The position numbers and the translations under genes were made by a program. The notes beneath the pieces were generated by a model that saw only the letters and a list, made by a program, of their open reading frames with translations, made no database searches and was not told the DNA's origin. A stretch of 64,000 nt of DNA from Limnochordaceae bacterium (GTDB taxonomy: Bacteria > Bacillota > Limnochordia > Limnochordales > Geochordaceae). Within the stretch, counting starts at the first letter, position 1, and the number at the start of each line of letters is the position of its first letter. The stretch is from the NCBI GenBank assembly GCA_014896295.1, contig JADBKR010000002.1, positions 287,274-351,273 of the forward strand, given 5' to 3'. This document shows, piece by piece, positions 56,310-64,000 of the stretch.

Positions 56310-57170
56310 TTACACCTTGCCTTGAGACCCGAAGAGCCGAATCTTCTCTGCAACCAGGGACTCAACCGCGTCCCGCGCTTTCGCCAGGACCTTCCTCGGG
56401 TCCGTCGGATACCCCCCCGCCGCATACGTGCCGGCCAGCGCCGAGGTAAACGTCCTTCGGATGGCTGCGTCGATGTTGACCTTGGCGATCCCAGACTCGA
56501 TGGCCGCGCGCATGACCGCGTCCGGCACACTACTTCCGCCGTGTAGCACCAAAGGCACGCCCGTGGCTTGATGTATCTGCCGCAGCAAATCCAGATCCGG
56601 CGACGACTCGCCTTCCAGCCTCCCAGGTGTGGTGCCTATCGACACCGCGAGATAGTCCACCTGGGTCAGTTAGGACGAGAGCTGGCGGGCTTGCTCCGGA
56701 GAGGTGATGGCGCGGCCGTAGCCTTGAATCCTCTCCCGGCTTTGCCTCCCGATCTGCGCCTCCACCGCGACCCCTCTTGGACGGGCGAGCGCTACGACGG
56801 TGCGACCGGCCTGACGTTGCGTCCTCAAGCGGTAGGCGCGAGGCCACACGCATTACCGAGTCATGCAGCCCATCTCTAGGCACGCGTTGATCACGTCGAG
56901 CCCTTCACCGTGATCGAGGTGCAAGAAGACCGGGACCTCAGCTTCGCTTTTCGCGACGCGTACCATGACTGCGAGGTACGCTAGCCCCGCGTATCGAATC
57001 GTCCCCATCGACGTCCCAACGAAAACCGGAGCTCGGCATGCGCGCGCAGCGCGCGTGACTGCTTGGATGGTCTCGAGATTGCTCACGTTGAACTGCCCAA
57101 TCGCCCAGTGCTGAGAGAACGCCAGTTGCACCCACTCCCGAGCCGAACGCACCTCAGGCATCGCTATCAC
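56310..57170 (-). pseudogene. Class II fructose/tagatose-bisphosphate aldolase, degraded
   Basis: N-terminal part (from GTG 57170 or ATG 57161): FSQHWAIGQFNVSNLETIQA, EVPVFLHLDHGEGLDVINACLEMG, with the zinc-ligand HLDHG. The central 200 bases contain TAA codons and shifts; fragments such as RPRGVAVEAQIGR (family VEAELG) and IQGYGRAITSPEQARQL are readable in separate frames. The C-terminal part is intact: VDYLAVSIGTTPGRL, VPLVLHGGSSVPDAVMRAAI, GIAKVNIDAAIRRTFTSAL. It overlaps the kinase stop upstream. Confidence 0.8.
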
Positions 57171-58103
57171 CCCCTGCTCTCCGTCGCGAGAATGCCCGCG
57201 CCGACCAAGCTGCCCAGCACACCGAGAGATGAGCGGCGTATCTCAAACGAACGCACTTCGGGGTGCACCATCTGGCCTACGAGCTCGGCGAAAGCGCAGT
57301 CAAGGCGGGGCCACCTATCCGAGACAACGCCCTCGCGAGGATCACCGTGGAGGATTGCCCAGCGTCACCGCATGGCTAAGCGCCAGGGCGAGGAGCCGCA
57401 ACGCGAACTCAAGCGTCTCCCTTGCCCACTTCGCCCCCACTTCTGCCTGCCGAAGGATTTCTCTGGGTTCTCGCACCACCTCTCGTCCCGCCCGTTCATT
57501 GGCGACCCTTACCAGCCCCGGTCCGCTCGCATACTGGCAAAGGCAACCCCGTTTGCCGCAGTAGCACGGGGCACCCTGAGGCACCACGGTCGGATGCCCG
57601 AAGATGTTGGCGGCTGCAAGTCGAACTTCCCCGCCAGAGCTGCTCCTTCGTTGAGCAGCTCGGGGCATGCCCTCGATCCCCGTGCCGATGGTGACGTAGA
57701 GCGCTCCGCTGGCGTCGCGCGTCTCCCCTCAACGCATCTCGGCGGAGGCGCCACTGGCACGCCGTCATGTCGAGGGGCGACAGGCGAGCCGTGCCGCGCC
57801 TCAAGCAAGTGTCACGCACCCACATCCTGCCAGCCGAGGTTGAGGGCACGGACGACCCTCCCACGTAGCCCTAGTCCACGCACGCCGGCCACCGAGATCC
57901 CGAGCGCTGCTGGCAGGGTTCCCCTCACTTTCCAGGAAGCTCCTCCTGACTTCGTTCGGCAAGCGTTCCGGCGGTAACGTCGTACGCCCGAGCTCCGTGC
58001 GGCCTCTGCACCGGACCACTGCACGGCTGCCGGTCATCGGGTCATACTCGGCGATCCGGATGTAGGTACCCCCGACATCGACCGCGACCACTGGCATGGC
58101 CAT
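57167..58103 (-). pseudogene. ROK-family sugar kinase, degraded
   Basis: Start MAMPVVAVDVGGTYIRIAEY (phosphate loop DVGGTYIR). Then frame changes: ALGISVAGVRGLGLRGRVVR and ALNLGWQDVG (family NLGW), later GHPTVVPQGAPCYCGKRGCL with the ROK zinc cysteines, and a tail VRSFEIRRSSLGVLGSLVGA ending at TGA 57167. At least three indels. Sits between the permeases and the aldolase; probably phosphorylated the imported sugar. Confidence 0.75.
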
Positions 58104-58109
58104 CCTACC

Positions 58110-58946
58110 CTACTCCTTCAGCCCGACGCCAAGGAGCCCTTGTACGAAGGCCCTCTGCAATGCCACAAAGAGCAGCACGAGCGGGATGGAGCCCATGACG
58201 GCGACCGCCATGACCTCAGGATACTGAGCCGTGAGCTCGTTCTCGAATAGAGCCATCCCTAAGGGGAGTGTCCTCAGCTTGTCGCTGCTGACCGCGATCA
58301 GCGGCCACAAATAGCTATTCCAGCTCGCGACAAATGTGTAGACTGCTACCGCTGCCAGCGATGGGCGGATGAGCGGCCACACCAGCCGGAACAGGATGTA
58401 CAGTTCCGAGGCACCGTCCACCCGAGCCGCAGCCACGTACTCCTTGGGCACCGCCAGCATGGCTTGGCGGAGGATGAACACCCCTTGCGGCGCGAACGCC
58501 GTCGGTATCACTAGAGCCCAATACGTGTCTGCCCAACCAAACCGGTGCACTTCTAGGTAGAGGGGTACTACGATCACCTCAAGAGGAATCATGAAGGCAG
58601 ACAACACCAACAGGAAGAGGGTGTCGCGCGCCCGGAACCGGTAGTGCGAAAAGCTAAATGCAGCCGCCGAGCCCACCGTGACCGTGATGAGCGTGCTCAC
58701 ACCGGCCGTGACGATCGAGTTCACCGTGTACAGCCCGAACGGTCTACGGTCGAGAGCCGTCGGGTAGCTGCTCCAGTCTGCGTGACGAGGCAGCCACTGG
58801 ATCGGACGAGCAAACACGTCCTCGGGCGCCTTTAGCGACGTCGACACCATCCACACCACCGGAATGAGGGTCCCGATGCAGGCGACTATCAACACTGCCG
58901 AGACCAAACCGGGACCAACTCTCTGCCACACAGGCCTACACCTCAC
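58110..58946 (-). CDS. Carbohydrate ABC transporter permease, MalG type (decaying operon)
   Basis: 278 aa, intact. IPVVWMVSTSLKAPEDVFAR after the first segment, EYVAAARVDGASELYILFRL as the EAA loop, six hydrophobic segments. Overlaps the MalF-type gene by 11 bases. It is intact although its binding protein and downstream enzymes are broken. Confidence 0.9.
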   Translation of the reverse strand: MRCRPVWQRVGPGLVSAVLIVACIGTLIPVVWMVSTSLKAPEDVFARPIQWLPRHADWSSYPTALDRRPFGLYTVNSIVTAGVSTLITVTVGSAAAFSFSHYRFRARDTLFLLVLSAFMIPLEVIVVPLYLEVHRFGWADTYWALVIPTAFAPQGVFILRQAMLAVPKEYVAAARVDGASELYILFRLVWPLIRPSLAAVAVYTFVASWNSYLWPLIAVSSDKLRTLPLGMALFENELTAQYPEVMAVAVMGSIPLVLLFVALQRAFVQGLLGVGLKE

Positions 58947-59832
58947 TCCGAAGCAGTCGGAGTTGGATAAGACTCAGGATCAACACCGCCACGAACAGCA
59001 CAACGGAGATGGCGGCGGCGCTCCCCATCCTGAGGAAGCTGAACGCTGTTTGATAGATCAGGAGCGTGATCACCTGTGTGGCAGTTCCCGGCCCGCCTCC
59101 GGTGACGACGTATTGGAACACGAACGTCTTGATTCCATTGACGATAGACAACACGAGCACAAGTGCAAAGACCGGCCGCATGAGAGGCAGGGTCACGTGC
59201 CTGAGCCGTGCCCACGCGCCCCCGCCGTCGATGGCCACAGCCTCGTAGAGGGTTCCGGGTATGGCCAGCAGCCCGGCGAGGAATATCACCATGTAGTACC
59301 CCGTCGCGTGCCACCAGCTCATGATGATCATCGCCCAAGGGGCGTACTTTGCCGAACTAAGCCACGGGATGGGTTCGAACCCAGCATCGGCCAGCAGCGC
59401 GTTCAGTGGACCGTTGAAGTGAAAGAACAATTTCCATACAAGGGCCACCGACACGAGGGGGAGGACCGTCGGCAGAAAGAGGATCGTCCTCCACAGTCCG
59501 GCCATACGTCCGCTTCGATACACCAGCAGAGCCAAGCCGAACGAGGCGAGCCAGACTGGCATCACGGTTCCGGCCACGTAGACGGCGGTTACCTTAAGCG
59601 AGTTGATGAACCGCGCGTCGGTCAACAGCGCCCTGTAATTCGCTGCCCCGACGAACACCGGGGGCGTAAGCATGTCGTGCCGGAAGAAGCTCGTATAGAC
59701 CGCGTAGGCCATCGGGGCGAGGCTGAACACAACGACGAGGGCGACGGCCGGGAGGCTCAAAGCCCATCCCCAAACGGTCTCGTGCGCGAACAATCTACGC
59801 CTTCCGGCACACTTTGCAACGACCGAGCCCAA
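58936..59832 (-). CDS. Carbohydrate ABC transporter permease, MalF type (decaying operon)
   Basis: 298 aa, intact. ALSLPAVALVVVFSLAPMAYAVYTSFF (first segment) and TLYEAVAIDGGGAWARLRHVTLP (EAA loop), with several further membrane segments. Pairs with the MalG-type permease; ATPase not encoded here. Confidence 0.9.
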   Translation of the reverse strand: MGSVVAKCAGRRRLFAHETVWGWALSLPAVALVVVFSLAPMAYAVYTSFFRHDMLTPPVFVGAANYRALLTDARFINSLKVTAVYVAGTVMPVWLASFGLALLVYRSGRMAGLWRTILFLPTVLPLVSVALVWKLFFHFNGPLNALLADAGFEPIPWLSSAKYAPWAMIIMSWWHATGYYMVIFLAGLLAIPGTLYEAVAIDGGGAWARLRHVTLPLMRPVFALVLVLSIVNGIKTFVFQYVVTGGGPGTATQVITLLIYQTAFSFLRMGSAAAISVVLFVAVLILSLIQLRLLRSEV

Positions 59833-59935
59833 CCCGCAGCGTCGCTTCCTCTCCTAGGGAGTGGTCGTGCTTCAATAGATGAAGGGTCATGCCTGTGCGG
59901 GCGCCAGCTCCGGTGCTGGCGCCCGCACGCCGAAT

Positions 59936-61207
59936 TCACTGCTGCTGACGGATTCTGTCGATCTCGCGCGCCGCCTCGTCCAGGGCCTCCTTGACGGTGG
60001 CAGCTCCGGTAGCGAACTTCTCGATCGCTACCTTGATGGCCGTCCCTTCCTCCGTCCATGTCGGCGACCGCCATACGAACGAGCCGTACCTCTGCCCCTC
60101 GGCAAACACCTTCACACCCTTGATCTGCCGAGCTACCAGGCTCTCCGACCATCCCTTCCTACCCGTGATGTAGCCCGTCGCCTGGAGGTAACCATCGCTC
60201 TGGGATGTGAGGAAGTTGATGAACTTCCACGCCTCCTCCGGGTACTTGCACTTCGCGCTCACCGTCAGGGCGTACGCGTTCAGCAATGTGTGCGGCTCCC
60301 GGGGGTTCTTTTGCGGCAGGGGCGCCACCACGTAGTTGTCGTACACCTGCTTGTTGTAGGCAAACGCCGGAGGAGCCCAGATCCCGGCGATCATCATAGC
60401 CTGCCGCCCGTCGCTGAAGTCCTGCAGCGCGTTGACTGGGTTGACGGTCGCCACCGCCGGGCCGCCCGTGCCCTCGGCGATTAGCCGATACCAGGTTTCC
60501 GTGAACGCCGCCACGCATTGCGGCGAGTTGATCGTCGACCTGGACCCGTCCGGAGCCAATACCTCGCAGCCGTACTGCACGAGGATCGGCCAATACTGCT
60601 GCGCGTACCAGTATGGGTCGAGATTCCAAACCCAGTTGAACCCGATGCGGGTCAGGGATCCGGAAGCGTCTCGGCGCTCAACTTTCTTCGCAATAGCGAA
60701 GAGCTCCTCCCACGTTCTGGTGCGGCTGGCGAACTCCTTCGCATCCAGGCCGGAGTTCGCGAAGTGGAGTTGGTTGAGGAAGAGCGCCAGCGTGTTGAAC
60801 TCCTCGGGAACCCCGTAGACTTTGCCACCGACGGTAAGCCCGTCAAGAGCACGTGGCTCGTACAAAGCGCGCAGTTCATCCAGTGAACGGACGCCAAAGG
60901 CCGTGGGTTCAACCGGGGCGAGCAGCCCTTTTGCAACGTACTTCGGGAACAGGTAGTCCAGAAGGTTGATGATGTCGGGGGGATTACCTGCCGCGAACGC
61001 TGAGAGGAGCTTGACCTCGTAGTCCCCATGTGGAGTAGTCGACGAGGCTCGATGCAGGACGTTCGGGTTCCTCAGCCTTCATGTGCCCGGCGATGTTCTG
61101 CTTGATACAACTCTCATCCGCCGGGGAAGTAGGTGTGGTGCCGTCATCGTTAACCGGACCGCGAGCAAAGCAGCCCCAGCGGGCGACACACACCATACCA
61201 GCAACAT
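59936..61207 (-). pseudogene. Sugar ABC solute-binding protein, 5' part frameshifted
   Basis: The C-terminal 330 or so residues are intact: YEVKLLSAFAAGNPPDIINL, VGGKVYGVPEEFNTLALFLN, TWEELFAIAKKVERRD, KYPEEAWKFINFLTSQSDG. Upstream, the family N-terminus appears only in other frames (IKQNIAGHMKAEEPER; signal-like MLLVWCVSPAGAALLAV near 61207). The longest simple frame starts at 60865, which is too short for the family. At least two indels in 61030-61150. Confidence 0.75.
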
Positions 61208-61400
61208 CGCATTTTGACGCGATGATACGCAGATTGCGATCCCGGCGGTTGGCTGGCGCCGCGCGGGCACCATGGTGCTTTGCACCCCCAGAGAGGTTGG
61301 TCGATGCAACGTACATGCTGGACCCCAGGCGTAGCGGCCTGCCCGCATCGACTCCCGACGTGAACTCCCGCAGGACCGCCTCCTTCCCCGCTAACCCATC

Positions 61401-62513
61401 TTATGAGGCCGGTACGCCCGGCCCGCTCGGGAGCCCGATCCGCGTCTTACCGCGTCCGCTTCCCCCTTGTCCGACCGATCGAGCTGCGGTGGTCGGTCGC
61501 GCCTGAACACCAGCCGAAAGGTGCTCCTGCAGCACCCTCCGTGCAGTGGTGTCGTCCGTTATCAGCACGTCAACGAATCCGCCGCGGAGTGCGCCGAGGA
61601 TGGACCTCACCTTCTTCGGGCCCCCCGCCACAGCGACCACCCGCGGGATCCGCGTTAGATCCTCAAGGTCGATCCCGATCACCCGGTCGTCCAGTTCCGA
61701 CCGCACGGGGCGCCCATCCAAGTCGAAGTAGCGATAGCAAATGTCGCCGACAGCACCCCGAAGCCTCAGCAAGCTGACCTGTTCGGGCGAGACCACCCCA
61801 CTCCGCACGACACTGCTATCGTCGCTCGTCGAGCCAATGCCAACAAGCGCTATCTGGACGCTCTTGGCCAACTCTAGGTTGGTGCGAATTCCATGGTCAG
61901 ACAAGAGGGCATCCCTGATCGCGCTGGAGGAGACCACCGCCGGCACATAGAGTGGGTAGCAAGTTCCCCCGTACGCTTCGGCCATGAGACGGGCAATCTC
62001 CGAGGGGTTCATGGACTGCATGGCCGCAGTGTGGCCGCCGAGCAGCATGACCACGGAGAAATCCCTGAGTTTGCGGCCCCCCGCGTTGCGAGCCACATGA
62101 AAGAGCGTCGCGCCCCATGCCGTTCCGAGTACCGTGCCGTCCCTGAGATGGCGCCTCAGATACAGGGCTCCCGCCCGGCCGAGCGCCCGCCACAGGTTCG
62201 ATTCAGTGTACTCTGGTGGAGCGGGAACAACGACGGCATCCTGCAGGCCAAAAGACGTCTTCAGCTGCCGTTCGACGGTGCAGACGTTGAACAGGGGATG
62301 AACGAGCTCGATGCGGACCAGGCCCCGCTCTCGGGCCTCGCCCAGGGCCCGCACGACGGTGCTTCGGCTCACCCCCAGAGCCTCTGCGATATCCGCCTGG
62401 GTGAGGTTCTCCTCGTAATACAGCCACGCGACCCGCATGAGGAAGTCTTCAGCGTCTCCGCGCTCGTCTTGCACCGTGACCACCTCGGCGCAACTATTGT
62501 CCGCTCCATGCAC
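61401..62513 (-). CDS. SorC-family transcriptional regulator
   Basis: 370 aa, intact. N-terminal HTH (ENLTQADIAEALGVSRSTVVRAL) and SorC sugar-binding domain (VLGTAWGATLFHVA, VVMLLGGHTAAMQSMNPSEIA, GIGSTSDDSSVVRSG, GAVGDICYRYFDLDG, VAVAGGPKKVRSILGALRGG). The C-terminal 30 residues are Gly/Arg-rich extra sequence. First in transcription order of the operon; its effector is probably a sugar phosphate made by the former kinases. Confidence 0.9.
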   Translation of the reverse strand: MHGADNSCAEVVTVQDERGDAEDFLMRVAWLYYEENLTQADIAEALGVSRSTVVRALGEARERGLVRIELVHPLFNVCTVERQLKTSFGLQDAVVVPAPPEYTESNLWRALGRAGALYLRRHLRDGTVLGTAWGATLFHVARNAGGRKLRDFSVVMLLGGHTAAMQSMNPSEIARLMAEAYGGTCYPLYVPAVVSSSAIRDALLSDHGIRTNLELAKSVQIALVGIGSTSDDSSVVRSGVVSPEQVSLLRLRGAVGDICYRYFDLDGRPVRSELDDRVIGIDLEDLTRIPRVVAVAGGPKKVRSILGALRGGFVDVLITDDTTARRVLQEHLSAGVQARPTTAARSVGQGGSGRGKTRIGLPSGPGVPAS

Positions 62514-62674
62514 TATCGTAGCGCGCCGCAGCCTCCGCAGGTGTGAGCCGCAGGCTGCCGTCTCCCGATGGGGTCAGGGACCGTCTGGCCCTCGCCGAGT
62601 CCTTCGCATTGGGGGTCTGACGCATATGTCCTCTGAATGGTCGTCTGGCTCACATGGTAGCCCACGCGGTCGTC

Positions 62675-62752
62675 CGTGTCAACCCCCCGCGATCACCCAC
62701 GTAAGATGCTACCGAAAGGGCACTGGCTCACCCACCTAAGAATGTTACCGAA
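62675..62752 (+). repeat. Left end of the IS with tandem transposase-site repeats
   Basis: After CGTGTCAACCC, the unit CACCCACGTAAGATGCTACCGAA at 62694-62716 and its variant CACCCACCTAAGAATGTTACCGAA at about 62729-62752 repeat. The right end has the same two units inverted. Confidence 0.75.
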
Positions 62753-62769
62753 GGGTGGATGAGGTGCCC

Positions 62770-63978
62770 ATGTCCCTCCGCAGCCGGCGGGAGTACCTGA
62801 TCGAGATGCAGCGACGCTACGCCACGAGCCGAAGCCGTCAAGAAAAGGCCCGCATCATCGACGAGGTGGTCGCCACCCTGGGGTATCACCGCAAACACGC
62901 CATCCGTTGCCTGCATCAGCCGCTGGCGGCGGATCGCCCCCCTGTCCGCCGTCGTCGCCCGTTGCAGTACACCGAGAGCCTGGCGGCCATTCGCCTGGTC
63001 TGGGAAGCCCTGGACTACCCGTGCGCCGAACGCCTGCATCCCGTCCTGGTGGCCACGGCCGAGCAGTTGGCGACGCATGGGGAGCTCTACCTCGACGACC
63101 GGCTTCGGGAACAGCTGGCGCAGATCAGCCGCACCACCCTGTCCCGCCGGTTGGCCCGGATGATGACGGACAAGCCCCGTCGCATCGGCTCGCCCACCAA
63201 GGCCCAGGGCCGGCTGCGGGCGGAAGTGCCCGTGGGACGCTTCGACTACACCGAACAGCGGCCCGGCGCCCTGGAGATCGACCTCGTGGAGCACAACGGA
63301 GGCAGCGCCCTGGGGCACTTCGCCTACACGCTGCACATGGTGGACGTCGTCACCGGGTTTAGTCGCCGCCGGGCGGTGCTGGGCCGCAGCCAGCGGGGCG
63401 TCTTCGAGGCGCTGTGTGCCCTCTTGGCGGAGTGGCCCTACCAGGTCTGGGCCCTGCACACGGACAACGGGTCCGAGTTCCTCAACCATCACCTGATCCG
63501 CTTTGCGCGGGAGCGCGGCCTTCGCTTTGAACGGAGCCGCCCTTACCACAAGAACGACCAGCCCTACGTCGAGCAGAAGAACCGCCAACTGGTGCGGGAG
63601 GTGGTGGGATATGGCCGTTACGACACCCCCGAAGCGGTTGCCTGGCTCAACGCCGTCTATGCGGCGCTGGATCCCTACGTCAATGGGTTCGTGCCGGTTC
63701 GGAAGGTCATCGCCAAGCAGCGGGAAGGCGGCAAGGTGCGCAAGCGCTACGACCGGGCTCGCCCTCCCTTGGATCGCCTGTTCGAATTGGGGGTGATCGA
63801 GCCGGCACGCCAAGCCGCGCTGGAGCAGCAACGGCAGGCCATCAACCCGCTGAACTGGCACCGGCGGATCGAACAGTTGATCGCCCAAGGGCCGCCGCCC
63901 GCAGGGGCCATGGCCCCTGCGGCCCCTCAACCGGCTGGGTTGCATCCTCTCGTGGGTGAGCCATCACCCGTTCGGTAA
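62770..63978 (+). CDS. IS transposase with rve (DDE) integrase core
   Basis: About 402 aa. HTH N-terminus (RSRQEKARIIDEVVATLGYH), then the rve core with catalytic EIDLVEH (Asp), HTDNGSEF (Asp) and DQPYVEQKNRQLVR (Glu); MVDVVTGFSRRR and PYHKNDQPY are typical of this transposase group. I start at ATG 62770 (GAGG upstream) rather than GTG 62755. Intact, so the element may be active. Confidence 0.88.
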   Translation: MSLRSRREYLIEMQRRYATSRSRQEKARIIDEVVATLGYHRKHAIRCLHQPLAADRPPVRRRRPLQYTESLAAIRLVWEALDYPCAERLHPVLVATAEQLATHGELYLDDRLREQLAQISRTTLSRRLARMMTDKPRRIGSPTKAQGRLRAEVPVGRFDYTEQRPGALEIDLVEHNGGSALGHFAYTLHMVDVVTGFSRRRAVLGRSQRGVFEALCALLAEWPYQVWALHTDNGSEFLNHHLIRFARERGLRFERSRPYHKNDQPYVEQKNRQLVREVVGYGRYDTPEAVAWLNAVYAALDPYVNGFVPVRKVIAKQREGGKVRKRYDRARPPLDRLFELGVIEPARQAALEQQRQAINPLNWHRRIEQLIAQGPPPAGAMAPAAPQPAGLHPLVGEPSPVR

Positions 63979-64000
63979 CATTTTCTCGTGGGTTGACACG
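63931..64000 (-). repeat. Right end of the IS with inverted copy of the repeats
   Basis: Read inward from base 64000: CGTGTCAACCCACGAGAAAA, TGTTACCGAACGGGTGATGG, CTCACCCACGAGAGGATGCA. It matches the left end over the outer 11 bases and in both internal CACCCAC/TACCGAA units. Confidence 0.75.

Larger units (their letters stand above)
62675..64000 (+). mobile_element. Complete insertion sequence with IS481/rve-type transposase
   Basis: Bounded by CGTGTCAACCC at 62675 and its inverse GGGTTGACACG ending at base 64000, the window edge. The target duplication cannot be checked on the right. It encodes one transposase. Confidence 0.8.

Overview
This is a very GC-rich bacterial chromosome segment with tightly packed operons. 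Four-base ATGA/GTGA overlaps and GTG/TTG starts are common. The gene content points to a high-GC, deep-branching Bacillota (Limnochordia-, Symbiobacteriia- or Thermaerobacter-like): an N-succinylamino acid racemase paired with an M20 hydrolase, a HemAT-type globin receptor, NamZ, PdxA2/DtnK and several CUT1 sugar ABC systems. This placement is inference from gene content only; no rRNA or intact tRNA is present to fix it.

Left arm (1-20 kb): two sugar-catabolism regions. On the + strand, a damaged PfkB kinase, a DeoR regulator, PdxA2, a four-carbon acid-sugar kinase and a GntP permease look like a D-threonate/D-erythronate-type utilisation operon. Convergent to it is an eight-gene minus-strand operon (about 19.3 to 6.0 kb): solute-binding protein, two permeases, a 970-aa (alpha/alpha)6-barrel protein, a 1482-aa multidomain clan GH-A-like protein, a Tat-signalled DUF4434 protein, a Gfo/Idh/MocA dehydrogenase and a TIM-barrel isomerase. 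It reads as the import and cytoplasmic breakdown of an unidentified oligosaccharide.

Middle (20-46 kb): Crp/Fnr regulator, metal chaperone and P1B ATPase with an unusual CPG motif; AzlCD; a racemase diverging from an M20 hydrolase; CorC-like transporter; SDR; ABC-2 exporter; a CofE-like ligase with an unknown coupled partner; NamZ, a GT4 glycosyltransferase and a methyltransferase; then a two-gene module whose main product joins a P-loop ATPase, a Cas4/AddB-like Fe-S PD-(D/E)XK nuclease and an FtsK/SpoIIIE motor in one chain. This module is my best candidate for an undescribed DNA-processing or defence system. It diverges from a globin-coupled receptor translationally coupled to a PAS-HD-GYP protein. 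Next are a small unknown, a radical SAM protein and the PsuG/PsuK pseudouridine pair.

Right arm (47-64 kb): accessory, decaying DNA. A 3' tRNA-Val fragment (attachment site) lies beside a tyrosine integrase interrupted by a 17-G run, then an excisionase-like gene and a small unknown. After a Nudix gene, a DUF1428 gene and a membrane protein, a truncated nicotinate phosphoribosyltransferase abuts a fused, stop-broken transposase. Beyond it is a SorC-regulated sugar operon whose kinases, aldolase and binding protein are broken while both permeases and the regulator are intact. An IS with duplicated terminal repeats ends exactly at the window edge.

Frameshifts are frequent even inside otherwise healthy operons (DeoR, DUF4434, racemase, glycosyltransferase, ATPase start, integrase). 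Some may be sequencing indels in GC-rich runs, so those genes should be treated as possibly intact in the organism.
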